From positions 1-49,107 of the forward strand of contig NZ_JAJDNA010000029.1 of the NCBI RefSeq assembly GCF_022340925.1: a DNA stretch of 49,107 nucleotides, read 5' to 3'. The notes beneath the pieces were generated by a model. That model did not search any database. It was not told where the DNA came from and worked only from the letters and a program-made list of their open reading frames with translations. The number at the start of each line of letters is the position of its first letter. Positions within the stretch are counted from its first letter, which is position 1. Shown piece by piece: positions 34,185 through 42,372 of this stretch. Both the position numbers and the translations under genes were made by a program. Source of the DNA: Thiocapsa sp. (GTDB taxonomy: Bacteria > Pseudomonadota > Gammaproteobacteria > Chromatiales > Chromatiaceae).

Positions 34185-34193
34185 TGGTATAAG
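34185..34193 (+). promoter_or_regulatory. Possible extended -10 promoter for LysR gene
   Basis: TGGTATAAG matches the extended -10 pattern TGnTATAAT in all but the last base. It lies about 43 bases upstream of the LysR-type start at 34236 in the divergent region with fadL. No -35 is seen, which extended -10 promoters can lack. Confidence 0.35.
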
Positions 34194-34235
34194 CCAAATT
34201 TATTCGTTCGTTGTCATCGGCGCAGTCCCCCCAGG

Positions 34236-35132
34236 ATGGCAGATCGCAGACTCCAGGTATTTCATGCGGTTGCTCGGCTGCTGAGCTTCACCAAAGCCGC
34301 CGAGGTGCTGCACATGACCCAGCCGGCGGTGACCTTTCAGGTCCGTCAACTGGAGGAATACTTCAACACGCGTCTGTTCGATCGGACCCACAACCGGATC
34401 AGCCTGACGGACGCGGGCAAGACGGTCTTCCAGTCGGCCGATCGGATCTTCGAGCTCTATGCGGAAATGGAAAACGCCGTGCGCGAGATCACAGGCGAGA
34501 TCAGCGGCGCGTTGGCGATCGGGGCGAGCACGACCATCGCTGAGTACATGTTGCCAACCCTGCTCGGTGATTTCAAAGAGCGCTATCCGGACGTCACGGT
34601 CCATCTGAAGGTCTCTAACAGCGAGGGTATCGTCTCGATGGTGGAGAACAACACCATTGACCTTGGCGTGGTCGAGGCGCCGGTCGGCAACAAGAACCTG
34701 GTCGTCGAGCACTGCAAGCGAGATCAACTCTACGCAATCGTGCCGCCGGGCCATCCCCTGGCAGGCGAGAACCGCGTCACGTTCGAGCGGCTTCTGGAAT
34801 ACCCCTTTATTTGCAGGGAGGAGGGTTCAGGGACGCGCGAGGTGATCAACGATTACCTGCATCTCCAGCAGGACGGCCATTCGGTCCTTAAGGTGGCAAT
34901 GGAGCTGGGCAGCCCCGAGGCCGTGAAAGGGGCCGTCGAGGCCGGCATGGGTGTGTCCGTCGTTTCAGGGGCCACCATTCAGAAGGAGTTGAAGTTGGGC
35001 ACACTTGTGGCCCTCAACCTGGATCCGCCGCTTGATCGGCCGTTCTCCTTTGTCCATCAGAAACAGAAGTTCCGCCTGCGGGTGATGGAAGAGCTGCTGG
35101 AGTTTGCCCGCGCCTATTGTCGCGAGCACTAG
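34236..35132 (+). CDS. LysR-type transcriptional regulator
   Basis: A 298-residue regulator. An N-terminal winged helix-turn-helix (LQVFHAVARLLSFTKAAEVL, HMTQPAVTFQVRQLEEYF) is joined to a two-lobed ligand-binding domain, with the GALAIGAS and EEGSGTRE blocks typical of the CysL/CbbR-like branch. The inducer is not predictable; branch members respond to sulfur or carbon metabolites. The ATG at 34236 starts the conserved MADRRLQVF. It is divergent from the FadL-type gene, a common arrangement for regulator and target. Confidence 0.88.
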   Translation: MADRRLQVFHAVARLLSFTKAAEVLHMTQPAVTFQVRQLEEYFNTRLFDRTHNRISLTDAGKTVFQSADRIFELYAEMENAVREITGEISGALAIGASTTIAEYMLPTLLGDFKERYPDVTVHLKVSNSEGIVSMVENNTIDLGVVEAPVGNKNLVVEHCKRDQLYAIVPPGHPLAGENRVTFERLLEYPFICREEGSGTREVINDYLHLQQDGHSVLKVAMELGSPEAVKGAVEAGMGVSVVSGATIQKELKLGTLVALNLDPPLDRPFSFVHQKQKFRLRVMEELLEFARAYCREH

Positions 35133-35188
35133 CGAGACGGCCCCGCCCACGATGTCCCCTTGGAGTGACCATTGCCGCGGGCCGTTCT

Positions 35189-35653
35189 ATGGGATGGCGG
35201 CGCCCGGCGCCGCAGGTCCTCACCCCGGCTGCGTTGGAGCGGGCTCCGGGGTGGGACGTGTTTAGTCGGGTGCCGGGTTCCGATGCCGAGCGCCGGCTGG
35301 TTCGGGCGTTTCGTGCGCTCGCACCGGCGGACCGGGAGACGCTTCTCGCCTTCGCCGCGTTCCTAGTGAAGCGTGACAATGTGAAGGCGCAACGTGAGGA
35401 GCCGCCTGATCCGGTACCCTTGCCGCGTCCCGGCGAGGAGACCGTGGTCGCGGCGATCAGACGCTTGTCCAAGAGCTACGCCATGCTCGACCGCGGAGCC
35501 ATGCTGAATGAGACCTCTGCACTCATGTCCGCGCATGTGTTGCATGGGCGCTCAGCCCGCGAGGTGATCGACGACTTGGAGGCCCTGTTCGCCCGGTACT
35601 ACCAGGATTACCGCACCAAGCACCAATCGGATGGTGAATCCCGAACCTCATGA
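35189..35653 (+). CDS. Hypothetical protein upstream of PerM
   Basis: A 154-residue soluble protein, helical in its second half (LVRAFRALAPADRETLLAFAAFL, then VIDDLEALFARYYQDYR). No domain is recognized. The start is uncertain; ATG at 35189 is used, but a GTG at 35117 would add 24 Arg/Pro-rich residues. Its TGA overlaps the PerM start as ATGA, so the two are translationally coupled and probably related in function. Confidence 0.7.
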   Translation: MGWRRPAPQVLTPAALERAPGWDVFSRVPGSDAERRLVRAFRALAPADRETLLAFAAFLVKRDNVKAQREEPPDPVPLPRPGEETVVAAIRRLSKSYAMLDRGAMLNETSALMSAHVLHGRSAREVIDDLEALFARYYQDYRTKHQSDGESRTS

Positions 35654-36720
35654 ACATCGTCGCCAACTGGTTTCGGCGTTATTTCTCCGATCCCCAGATC
35701 ATCCTCCTGGCACTGCTGCTGCTCATCCTGTTCGCCGTGGTCATCACCATGGGGAGCATGCTGACTCCGGTGCTCGCCAGCGTCATCATCGCCTATCTCC
35801 TCGAGGGACTGGTCTCGCAGCTCCAGCGGGCCGGTTTGCCGCGCCTGGCGAGCGTCCTGTTGGTCTACCTGGCCTTCCTGTTGTTCGTCGCCCTGGTGCT
35901 GCTCGGAGTGATGCCGATGGTCTCCCGCCAGGTCACCGAGCTGGTGCAGCAGCTTCCATCCATGATCTCGGTAGCCACCAACTCACTCCTGGAGCTTCCT
36001 GGGCATTATCCGGATCTGGTGACCGAGGCGCAGGTCGCTGAGTTGATCGACATGCTCCGCGTCGAGACCGTCTCGTTCGGCCAGCGCGTCCTATCCTGGT
36101 CCCTCGCCAGCGTGGTTGGGATCATCACCATCCTCGTGTATCTCATCCTCATGCCATTACTCGTGTTTTTTTTCATGAAAGACAAGGAGCTGATCCTGGA
36201 TTGGTTTCGCCGGTATCTTCCCAAGCACCGCCCGATCGTGAACGACATCTGGAGAGACGTCGACCGTCAGATCTCCAATTACGTGCGCGGAAAGGCCTGG
36301 GAGATCCTGATCGTCTGGGCGGTGAGCTATGCCACCTTCTATTCCTTCGGGCTCAAGTACTCGATGCTCTTGTCTTTGTTGGTCGGTCTTTCGGTGATCG
36401 TTCCTTACATTGGGGCCGCCGTGGTCACGTTGCCGGTCCTTCTGGTCGCCTGGTTCCAATGGGGCTGGGCACCGACCTTCATCTGGCTCGGCGTGGCGTA
36501 TTTCGTGATCCAGGCGCTGGACGGTAATGTGCTGGTTCCGTTACTCTTTTCTGAAGTGGTCAACCTCCACCCGGTCGCCATTATCGTGGCAATCCTTGTG
36601 TTCGGGGGGGTCTGGGGGTTCTGGGGGGTCTTCTTCGCGATCCCGCTCGCGACCCTCGTCCAGGCGATCTTGACGGCGTGGCCGATCCCGCCCGAGGAGC
36701 CGGGATGTGTCTCCCCCTGA
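35650..36720 (+). CDS. perM: PerM/AI-2E family transporter
   Basis: A 356-residue membrane protein with about seven to eight helices. Family blocks are visible: SVIIAYLLEGLVSQLQRAGLPR after the first helices, a long periplasmic or cytoplasmic helical segment (about 100-150), FFMKDKELILDWFRRYLP, and the C-terminal VVNLHPVAIIVAILVFGGVWG. Members export autoinducer-2-like compounds or exchange sodium and protons; the substrate here is unknown. It starts inside the end of the preceding gene. The end coincides with a protease gene remnant. Confidence 0.9.
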   Translation: MNIVANWFRRYFSDPQIILLALLLLILFAVVITMGSMLTPVLASVIIAYLLEGLVSQLQRAGLPRLASVLLVYLAFLLFVALVLLGVMPMVSRQVTELVQQLPSMISVATNSLLELPGHYPDLVTEAQVAELIDMLRVETVSFGQRVLSWSLASVVGIITILVYLILMPLLVFFFMKDKELILDWFRRYLPKHRPIVNDIWRDVDRQISNYVRGKAWEILIVWAVSYATFYSFGLKYSMLLSLLVGLSVIVPYIGAAVVTLPVLLVAWFQWGWAPTFIWLGVAYFVIQALDGNVLVPLLFSEVVNLHPVAIIVAILVFGGVWGFWGVFFAIPLATLVQAILTAWPIPPEEPGCVSP

Positions 36721-36860
36721 ATCCGGACGCCCGCACCGGGCGGGTGATCGGCATGAATACGGGGATCTGCAGTTCCTCTGGGGGCTTCGCCGGAATCGGT
36801 TTCGCCGTTCCGGTCGACACCTCTCAGGCCGGGGGGCAGGTCAGGCCGGAGCCAGGGTAG
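36711..36860 (+). pseudogene. Remnant of a DegP/HtrA-type serine protease gene
   Basis: In a frame different from perM the sequence reads LNPDARTGRVIGMNTGICS, then SSGGFAGIGFAVPVDT. This matches the stretch just after the active-site serine of S1C proteases, usually GRVIGVNTAI...SGxxxGIGFAVPVD. The catalytic GNSGGP motif, everything before it and the PDZ domains after it are missing; a stop follows at 36858-36860. It is therefore a short relic left after deletion or rearrangement next to perM. The rest of the gap up to 37065 shows no gene. Confidence 0.6.
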
Positions 36861-37065
36861 TCCAGCGAGTCTATCGCAAGGGGGAGGTGATCGAGGTCCG
36901 GCTGTTGCTAGGCTGCAGTCCCGGGCAACCTGTGTCAGGAACCGGGCAGGCAACCCGGCCACCCGCCGTCGAGGCCGCTTCTGGCCTCGCCCTTCGGGAG
37001 CCCCCAAACCCGTCAGCGCGGAACAGGGCCGCCGTCAGACCGCGAACGTTGATTGTCAACAGGCC

Positions 37066-37102
37066 CTAGTAGTCCGTCAATCCTCGATTGACAGACTACT
37101 AG
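37066..37102. repeat. 37-bp palindrome overlapping the FmdB-like stop codon
   Basis: The outer arms CTAGTAGTC (37066-37074) and GACTACTAG (37094-37102) pair perfectly; after one mismatch the inner arms GTCAAT (37076-37081) and ATTGAC (37087-37092) pair, with loop CCTCG. The stop codon of the minus-strand FmdB-like gene (37101-37099) is in the right arm. A second small palindrome, GTTGA-TTG-TCAAC, lies just left of it at about 37049-37061. There is no U-tract in either direction, so a classical terminator is unlikely; a mobile-element scar or MITE-type repeat is an alternative. Confidence 0.7.
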
Positions 37103-37350
37103 CTCAAACCGCAGATCCCCCCCGGGCAGCAGGCTCCGGTCGAGCAAGCCGGGGCGGCCCCGCTGCCGAGGCTCGAGACCAGGTTCCCGCCGGTCGCAAG
37201 TCGGTGAACCGGCGCGCTCGGCGGGGTGTCGCCGGGCTCGAGGCCGGCTCGCTCGCAAAGCTCCCCCCAGCTCGTGAGGTTTTCGCTCATGCGGTGATTC
37301 ACTTCGACTACGCGGTCGTTCGTATCGCAGCGGTAATCATAGGTCGGCAT
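37099..37350 (-). CDS. FmdB-like small cysteine-rich protein
   Basis: An 83-residue protein that begins MPTYDYRC like FmdB-family zinc-ribbon proteins. The usual second cysteine of the first CxxC is replaced (C8-DTND), and the cysteines present are C8, C32, C69, C74, C75 and C80, the last four clustered in a Cys/Gly-rich tail. This suggests a variant metal site. The function is unknown. GGAG lies about eight bases before the start, and a good promoter is seen upstream. The stop codon lies in a palindrome (37066-37102). Confidence 0.75.
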   Translation of the reverse strand: MPTYDYRCDTNDRVVEVNHRMSENLTSWGELCERAGLEPGDTPPSAPVHRLATGGNLVSSLGSGAAPACSTGACCPGGICGLS

Positions 37351-37391
37351 CGTCGTTCTCCGAAGAATATCGATGAATGCTTATGGACAGC

Positions 37392-37419
37392 ATTATAGGC
37401 CTGGTGCGCTTTCAGGCAA
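37392..37419 (-). promoter_or_regulatory. Sigma-70-type promoter for FmdB-like gene
   Basis: On the minus strand TTGCCT (37419-37414) and a perfect TATAAT (37397-37392) are separated by 16 bases. Transcription would start near 37385, leaving a leader of about 35 bases with the ribosome-binding site GGAG. Confidence 0.6.
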
Positions 37420-37497
37420 GCCCCACCGGCGTTGCCGTGCCTCGTTGATCTGTCAACTGGTTGGTGGCTGATGCAGATGCCGGCATGGGTGACGGTC

Positions 37498-37821
37498 TCA
37501 ATCCTCCATGGCCCGCCGCGCACGGTTGCGGAAGACCTGCATCTCCTTCGCGGCCTGGATGTCGCCCTTCGCCTCCGCGACCGCGATGCCGTTCTCGAAG
37601 GCCTTCATCGCCTCGGCATGTCGTCCGGCCGCCGAGAGCGCCTTGCCGAAGAGTTTCCAGGCGGCCGAGTAGCCGGGGTCGAGACGCACGGCCTCGGCGA
37701 GGTGGACCAGTGCCTGTCGGTGATCGCCGGCCTTGAGTTGCTCCGCGCCGAGGCTATAGCGCAAGAGGGCGGAGTCTTGACCGCGTTTCAACATGGCCTG
37801 CAGGTTATCGATGATGCCCAT
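37498..37821 (-). CDS. TPR-repeat protein
   Basis: A 107-residue protein with about two tetratricopeptide repeats: ALLRYSLGAEQLKAGDHRQAL, HLAEAVRLDPGYSAAWKLFG and KALSAAGRHAEAMKAFENGI show the TPR pattern of small and large residues. Such proteins are adaptors for protein binding; the partner is unknown. There is no signal peptide. The ATG at 37821 begins MGIIDNLQAML. It lies 55 bases downstream of trkH on the same strand and may be co-transcribed. Confidence 0.82.
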   Translation of the reverse strand: MGIIDNLQAMLKRGQDSALLRYSLGAEQLKAGDHRQALVHLAEAVRLDPGYSAAWKLFGKALSAAGRHAEAMKAFENGIAVAEAKGDIQAAKEMQVFRNRARRAMED

Positions 37822-37876
37822 TGCGCTTGATCCGTGGTTGGATGGAGGGTGGTGTGCCTGCGACCTCCACCCCGCG

Positions 37877-39328
37877 TCAGCGTTGCCAGAATGCCGGTGT
37901 GAGGAGGACCAGGAGCGTGAAGATCTCGAGCCGCCCGAGGAGCATTGCCACGCAGAGGATCCATTTCGCAGGATCGTAAAGGTGTGCATAGTGGGGGCCG
38001 ACTTGGGCCAGTCCCGGGCCGAGATTGTTGATGCATGCCGCGACCGCGGAAAACGAGGTCAGGAGGTCGAGCCCGGTGGCCGCAAGCAACAGGTACATCG
38101 CCACAAAGCTCGCGACATAGAGGGAGAAAAATCCCCATACGGCGTCGACCACGCGGTGGTTGACGCTCTTTCCGCCGATGCGAACGGGTATCTGTGCGTT
38201 GGGGTGAATCAGCCGCTCGATCTCGCGGATGCCTTGCTTGATCAGGAGCAGGAAGCGGATGACCTTGATCCCGCCGCCGGTCGAGCCAGCGCAGGCGCCG
38301 ACAAAACTGGCAAACAACAACAGGATCTCGATGAAAGGTGGCCAGAAATAGAATTCCGCGGTCGTGAAGCCGGCCGTGGTCCCGATCGATACCGCCTGAA
38401 ACAGCCCATTCGTGAACGCATCGTCCCAGGTGATGTAGGTGTCGCTATAGAACAGGGCAAGCGTCGTCATGGCGGTCACAGCGGCCATGATGAGGAGGAA
38501 GAAACGCAGCTCGCTGTCGCGCCAATAGACGCCTAGATCCTGTCGTCGAAACGCGACGAAATGAAGCGCGAAGCTCATGGCTGCCATGAGCATGAAGACG
38601 ACGGCGATCATTTCGATCAAGGTGCCATCGAAATAACCCATACTGGCGTCGTGGGTCGAGAAGCCACCGATGGCGACGGTGGAAAAGGCGTGGCCCACCG
38701 CATCGAACAGGCTCATGCCGGCGGCCCAATAGGCGAGCGCACAGGCGACCGTGATCCAGGCGTAGATGTACCAGAGCGCCTTTGCCGTCTCGGTGATCCG
38801 GGGTGTAAGCTTGGTATCCTTCATCGGCCCTGGCATCTCGGCGCGGTAGAGCTGCATTCCGCCGATCCCGAGCATCGGGAGGACCGCGACCGCAAGTACG
38901 ATGATGCCCATGCCGCCTAGCCACTGGAGCTGTTGGCGGTAGAAGAGAATCGCCTTGGGCAGGTAATCGAGTCCGACGATCACTGTCGCGCCGGTGGTGG
39001 TGAGTCCGGACATGGACTCGAAGATTGCATCCGTTACCGAGAGGTTGGGCTCCTCGGCGAGCAGGAAGGGTAAAGAACCGGCCAGGCCGAGGCCGGTCCA
39101 AAATAGGACGACGACCATGAACCCGTCCCTGATCCGCAGCTCCTGCCGGACCCGCATGACGGGAAGGAAGGTCACCAGGCCGATGCCGAGGATGAGCAGG
39201 AATGCGGCGAGAAACGGCCAGACCTCGTCGTCTTGGTAGATCAGCCCGACCACGACCGGCGGGAGCATCGAAAAGCTGAAGATCGTCAGCAGGAGTCCGA
39301 GGATCTTCTGGACTGCGAATAGCTTCAT
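37877..39328 (-). CDS. trkH: TrkH, potassium uptake channel subunit
   Basis: A 483-residue membrane protein, the usual TrkH length. It has four pore-loop repeats, including MSGLTTTGATV, FSTVAIGGFSTHD, VSIGTTAGFTTAEF and AVAACINNLGPGL, whose glycines form the K+ filter, and GACAGSTGGGIKVIR. It imports potassium with the cytosolic ring protein TrkA, which is not in this window. The ATG at 39328 (MKLFAVQKILGLLLTIFS) was chosen because E. coli TrkH starts equivalently; an open frame extends 22 codons further. Confidence 0.95.
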   Translation of the reverse strand: MKLFAVQKILGLLLTIFSFSMLPPVVVGLIYQDDEVWPFLAAFLLILGIGLVTFLPVMRVRQELRIRDGFMVVVLFWTGLGLAGSLPFLLAEEPNLSVTDAIFESMSGLTTTGATVIVGLDYLPKAILFYRQQLQWLGGMGIIVLAVAVLPMLGIGGMQLYRAEMPGPMKDTKLTPRITETAKALWYIYAWITVACALAYWAAGMSLFDAVGHAFSTVAIGGFSTHDASMGYFDGTLIEMIAVVFMLMAAMSFALHFVAFRRQDLGVYWRDSELRFFLLIMAAVTAMTTLALFYSDTYITWDDAFTNGLFQAVSIGTTAGFTTAEFYFWPPFIEILLLFASFVGACAGSTGGGIKVIRFLLLIKQGIREIERLIHPNAQIPVRIGGKSVNHRVVDAVWGFFSLYVASFVAMYLLLAATGLDLLTSFSAVAACINNLGPGLAQVGPHYAHLYDPAKWILCVAMLLGRLEIFTLLVLLTPAFWQR

Positions 39329-39400
39329 CTCGCACCCGGACGGATCGTCAAGCAATCGATAGCCGCCGGGATCAGCATCCCGAATGAACGACACCAGACG

Positions 39401-39526
39401 ATGAATCTAGCCGTATCCCTTGTTGCAATTTCCCTGCTGCTGCTGCTCGGCCTCGCCGTCGCCGGTCTACTCCTTTCCGGCTCTGACAGCCGCTCCGCCA
39501 ACGACGATGATCCGCCATCCCGTTGA
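39401..39526 (+). CDS. Possible 41-residue single-span membrane protein
   Basis: An open frame starting ATG at 39401 encodes one strongly hydrophobic helix (VSLVAISLLLLLGLAVAGLL) followed by an acidic tail ending DDDPPSR. It lies divergent from trkH (72 bases) and just before a lipoprotein gene. No good ribosome-binding site is visible, so it may not be translated. The hydrophobic pattern is more regular than expected by chance, but the evidence is slight. Confidence 0.35.
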   Translation: MNLAVSLVAISLLLLLGLAVAGLLLSGSDSRSANDDDPPSR

Positions 39527-39584
39527 GCCAACGTCGGCTTTCCCGCCGACCGACCCGGCTAGACGGCCCCGGCATCCGCGGGCC

Positions 39585-40106
39585 GTGATTGCAGCACCAA
39601 CCCGCGGCCTGCTGCTTTGCCTGGCCCTCGGCGTGGCCGGATGCACTCACGCGCCTGGCCAGCCGCGCGTAGCGGGCTTCGAGGTCGAGATCCCCGAGCC
39701 CATCAGGATCCCGCCAGGATCCGCCCATGCCAGCTTTCGGGGCGGCCGACAGGTTGCCGGAGTTAGTCTGCTGGAGCCCTTTTGCGAGTTGGAGATCGCC
39801 ACGGTCTCCGATGCGGGCCAGATGAGCAGCTCCGGGAATTTCCGGGTCGTGTCTAGTCGTTACACCCTGCTCAAAGATCCGATCACGCGCGTTCCCGCCC
39901 TGATGGCGGGGTTCGGCTGCTCCGACACCCTGTTCCAGGAGTCCGTGTGGCGGCTGCGGAGCGACCCCGGGTCAAACGTGCGATCGCTGCGTTGTATCGC
40001 CCCGTACTTTGATTGCCGCCTTGGTCCACCTCTCACCCTTCCCCAGTCGCAGCAGGTCATCGGGCCGCAGATGAGGATCCGGGCCATCGCCGGCGCCGCG
40101 TCCTGA
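39585..40106 (+). CDS. Hypothetical lipoprotein
   Basis: A 173-residue protein. With GTG at 39585 the N-terminus is MIAAPTRGLLLCLALGVAGC, a compact lipoprotein signal with lipobox VAGC; an upstream ATG at 39507 would give an unusually long leader and would overlap the preceding small frame. The mature part contains EVEIPEPIRIPPGSAHASF and four cysteines (one near FCELEI, one in FGCSD, two around RCIAPYFDCRLG) that may form disulfides. No family is recognized. It converges with the exported gene pair that ends at 40125. Confidence 0.65.
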   Translation: MIAAPTRGLLLCLALGVAGCTHAPGQPRVAGFEVEIPEPIRIPPGSAHASFRGGRQVAGVSLLEPFCELEIATVSDAGQMSSSGNFRVVSSRYTLLKDPITRVPALMAGFGCSDTLFQESVWRLRSDPGSNVRSLRCIAPYFDCRLGPPLTLPQSQQVIGPQMRIRAIAGAAS

Positions 40107-40124
40107 TTGCGGTCGGGGGCGAGC

Positions 40125-40799
40125 TCAACGCCGCGCCGTACAGTCGCCATGGTGGCAGTGGATGCGCAGCGATCGCCCATCGAGGCAGTCGACGCGATGG
40201 CGCTCCCAATCCGCGCCGGATGCCTCGAGCACGGCCCCCGTCGGCGTCAGCGCACAAGCGCGACTCTCCGCGTAGCGCTCCGCATAATAGGCCCAGACAC
40301 CGATCGGGCCCCTTTGAGTCGGATCGCCGACTGAGCCGACGGACCCCACGAGGGTCGCTTCCTCCGGCTCGCCCGGATCCCGGCGGTGCTGGCGATCCCA
40401 GTTGCTTCGGAGTGAGGCCAACGCGTTCGTCAGGTTCTCGCGGTAGCGCTCGGTGACGTCCGTGCTCAACTCCTCTCCGGTCGCCGAGACCTCGACCTCG
40501 CGGCCGCGCAGAAGCACCCTCACGCCGGCGGGTTCTTCCGTGAACCACGCTGAGACGCGGATCAGTCGTCGCGGATCGCCCTCCTCGAGGACTTGCTCGA
40601 ATTCCGCCACCTCCGCCGCCGCAAGCACGGCCCATCCACGCTCGGATGCCGAGTCGACGGCGAAGCGTCGGGCTTCATCGACGGTGGCATAGAACAAGAG
40701 CGCGCTCGGTCCGGTTATCGGGGCGGCGAGGCTGAGCTTCACGAGGAAGACCCCGGTGACCAGGGTCGCGAGCTTCCGCCCGGCACCGCCACGCCTCAT
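40125..40799 (-). CDS. Hypothetical exported protein, paralog A of a tandem pair
   Basis: A 224-residue protein from the ATG at 40799, which gives a plausible signal peptide (RKLATLVTGVFLVKLSLAA). The C-terminal 60 residues, starting VWAYYAERYAESRAC, have four cysteines spaced C-x22-C-x9-C-x4-C and end HCHHGDCTARR. The same spacing occurs in the lipoprotein encoded 111 bases upstream, together with a shared TERYRENLTNALASL helix, so the two are paralogs. The linker is short (about 25 residues) and contains a VGSVGSVG repeat. Function unknown; location probably periplasm. An ATG at 40871 would add 24 residues. Confidence 0.6.
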   Translation of the reverse strand: MRRGGAGRKLATLVTGVFLVKLSLAAPITGPSALLFYATVDEARRFAVDSASERGWAVLAAAEVAEFEQVLEEGDPRRLIRVSAWFTEEPAGVRVLLRGREVEVSATGEELSTDVTERYRENLTNALASLRSNWDRQHRRDPGEPEEATLVGSVGSVGDPTQRGPIGVWAYYAERYAESRACALTPTGAVLEASGADWERHRVDCLDGRSLRIHCHHGDCTARR

Positions 40800-40910
40800 T
40801 CGCGATCCGGCGCCTCTCCGCCGGGTGGCGGATGAGCGGGTCCTCGCTCCGATCCCGCCGTCATCTGGCACAAACGGCGTGGTCAGGCCGAGCGCGACCG
40901 TTGACCCCGG

Positions 40911-42053
40911 TCACAGCAGACCCCGACATTCACCATTGTCACACTGGACGAGGACTGCGTCCGTGCCCTTGCAGGGCACCTTGTGGATCTCTCCGTCGCT
41001 TCGCGAATCGATGAGGATCGAGCCCTGGGACGCCACGTTGCAGCCGCGCAGACGCGCATACTGCTCTGCATAGTACGCCCAGCGCACCGACTCCGACGCC
41101 GGGTACAGCGCCACCATGTTCTCGCTGCTGGGCAGTGGCAGGGGCGCGGCGGGCGGCTCCGGAGCCGGTTCCGGGATCACCATCGGTTGCACCGTTGCTA
41201 CAGTCGGCAGGCCGCTCAAGACGGGGCTGGCGTCGACGACTGGGGCCGGCGTGACCCCGCTGCGCCTGGGCTCAGGCGCAGGCGGCCGCAGTCGGGTATC
41301 GGCGACGCGGGTGGGGACCGGCTGCTCAACGGGTCCCGGCGCAGACCGAGGTGCTGGAGGCTCTGGCGCGCTTGGGGCTGGTGCCTGGTCGGGCTCGATC
41401 ACTGCCGCGGCGGCCTCGTTGGTCCAACCCGCTGGGTGACGTTGGCTGACGTCGCTCGCTGCATCGCCTCGGGCGAAGGAGTCCTGACTCTGTGCCTCGC
41501 TGTCGCGCTCGGCCAGTGCGCCGCCGCCGAGCGGCGGTGCGGCCTGTGCGAGCCGGGCGCGGTTCTGAGACCATGAGTCGTGGAGCGACCGGAGGGACTC
41601 GTTCAGCGAAGCGCGAAAGGTCTCGGTCACGTCGGTGCGCATCGGCCTTCCGGCGCGCGCGGCCTGCGAGACGACCGCCGCGTCCAGGGCAACCTTGACG
41701 CCACCCCGATCGCTCAGGAAGTAGGAGGTGACCTCAACCGGCGAGCCGGGTGCGATCCCGGATGCCGCGAGGTCACGCGCCGCCGATGAGCCCGAATCGA
41801 GTGATCGTTGAACAACCAAACGGTCTTCGGTCGACTCCACGATGGTCCAGGACCGGCTCCGTGCCGCCCCCATGGCGAGTGCCTTGACCTCGGAACGGGT
41901 GGCCCCGGGGAACGCCATCTGCGGGCGATCCCCAACCGACCAGCTGCCCGGCCGCATGTCCGAGCCGGAGGCGCTCGGCGCACCGGCGCAACCGGCCATC
42001 ATGCCGCCGAGGGTCGCGAGACAGCAGACACTAACGATGAAACGCATCTTCAC
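40911..42053 (-). CDS. Hypothetical lipoprotein, paralog B of a tandem pair
   Basis: A 380-residue protein. The signal peptide ends in MAGC (C22), a near-canonical lipobox. A folded domain (about 40-170) with FPGATRSEVKALAMGAA and TETFRASLNESLRSL is followed by a long Pro/Ala-rich linker (about 215-310) and a C-terminal domain starting RWAYYAEQYARLRGC with cysteines in the pattern C-x22-C-x9-C-x4-C. The same three-part plan, with a much shorter linker, is found in the downstream gene. The linker may span periplasm or peptidoglycan, with the cysteine domain at its end. I do not recognize the family. Confidence 0.7.
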   Translation of the reverse strand: MKMRFIVSVCCLATLGGMMAGCAGAPSASGSDMRPGSWSVGDRPQMAFPGATRSEVKALAMGAARSRSWTIVESTEDRLVVQRSLDSGSSAARDLAASGIAPGSPVEVTSYFLSDRGGVKVALDAAVVSQAARAGRPMRTDVTETFRASLNESLRSLHDSWSQNRARLAQAAPPLGGGALAERDSEAQSQDSFARGDAASDVSQRHPAGWTNEAAAAVIEPDQAPAPSAPEPPAPRSAPGPVEQPVPTRVADTRLRPPAPEPRRSGVTPAPVVDASPVLSGLPTVATVQPMVIPEPAPEPPAAPLPLPSSENMVALYPASESVRWAYYAEQYARLRGCNVASQGSILIDSRSDGEIHKVPCKGTDAVLVQCDNGECRGLL

Positions 42054-42244
42054 ACCCAGTCCTCGAGATCAATCCGTGGATACCCGGCGGACGCCGACCG
42101 TCCCAGGTCCCGCCAAGCGTGCCATACCTTAGGTCAGGATCCTAGCGGGGATGGCGCGATTCAGGGCCCGCGACCCCATGCGCCAGGCCTACGGGAACGG
42201 ATCGTGCGCCCCGGCGCGGTGCCGTTGAACCGAATGCAAAGGTT

Positions 42245-42259
42245 GGCAGGGCGCCTGCC
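42245..42259. terminator. Small hairpin downstream of tRNA-Thr
   Basis: GGCAGG (42245-42250) and CCTGCC (42254-42259) form a compact hairpin about 25 bases past the tRNA 3' end, followed on the minus strand by AACCTTTGC. It could end or protect the tRNA transcript, but the U-tract is weak. Confidence 0.35.
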
Positions 42260-42283
42260 GCTGATCCATGCGCGTCGTTGAGT

Positions 42284-42359
<76 letters not shown>

Positions 42360-42372
42360 AACCAAGCTCTTA

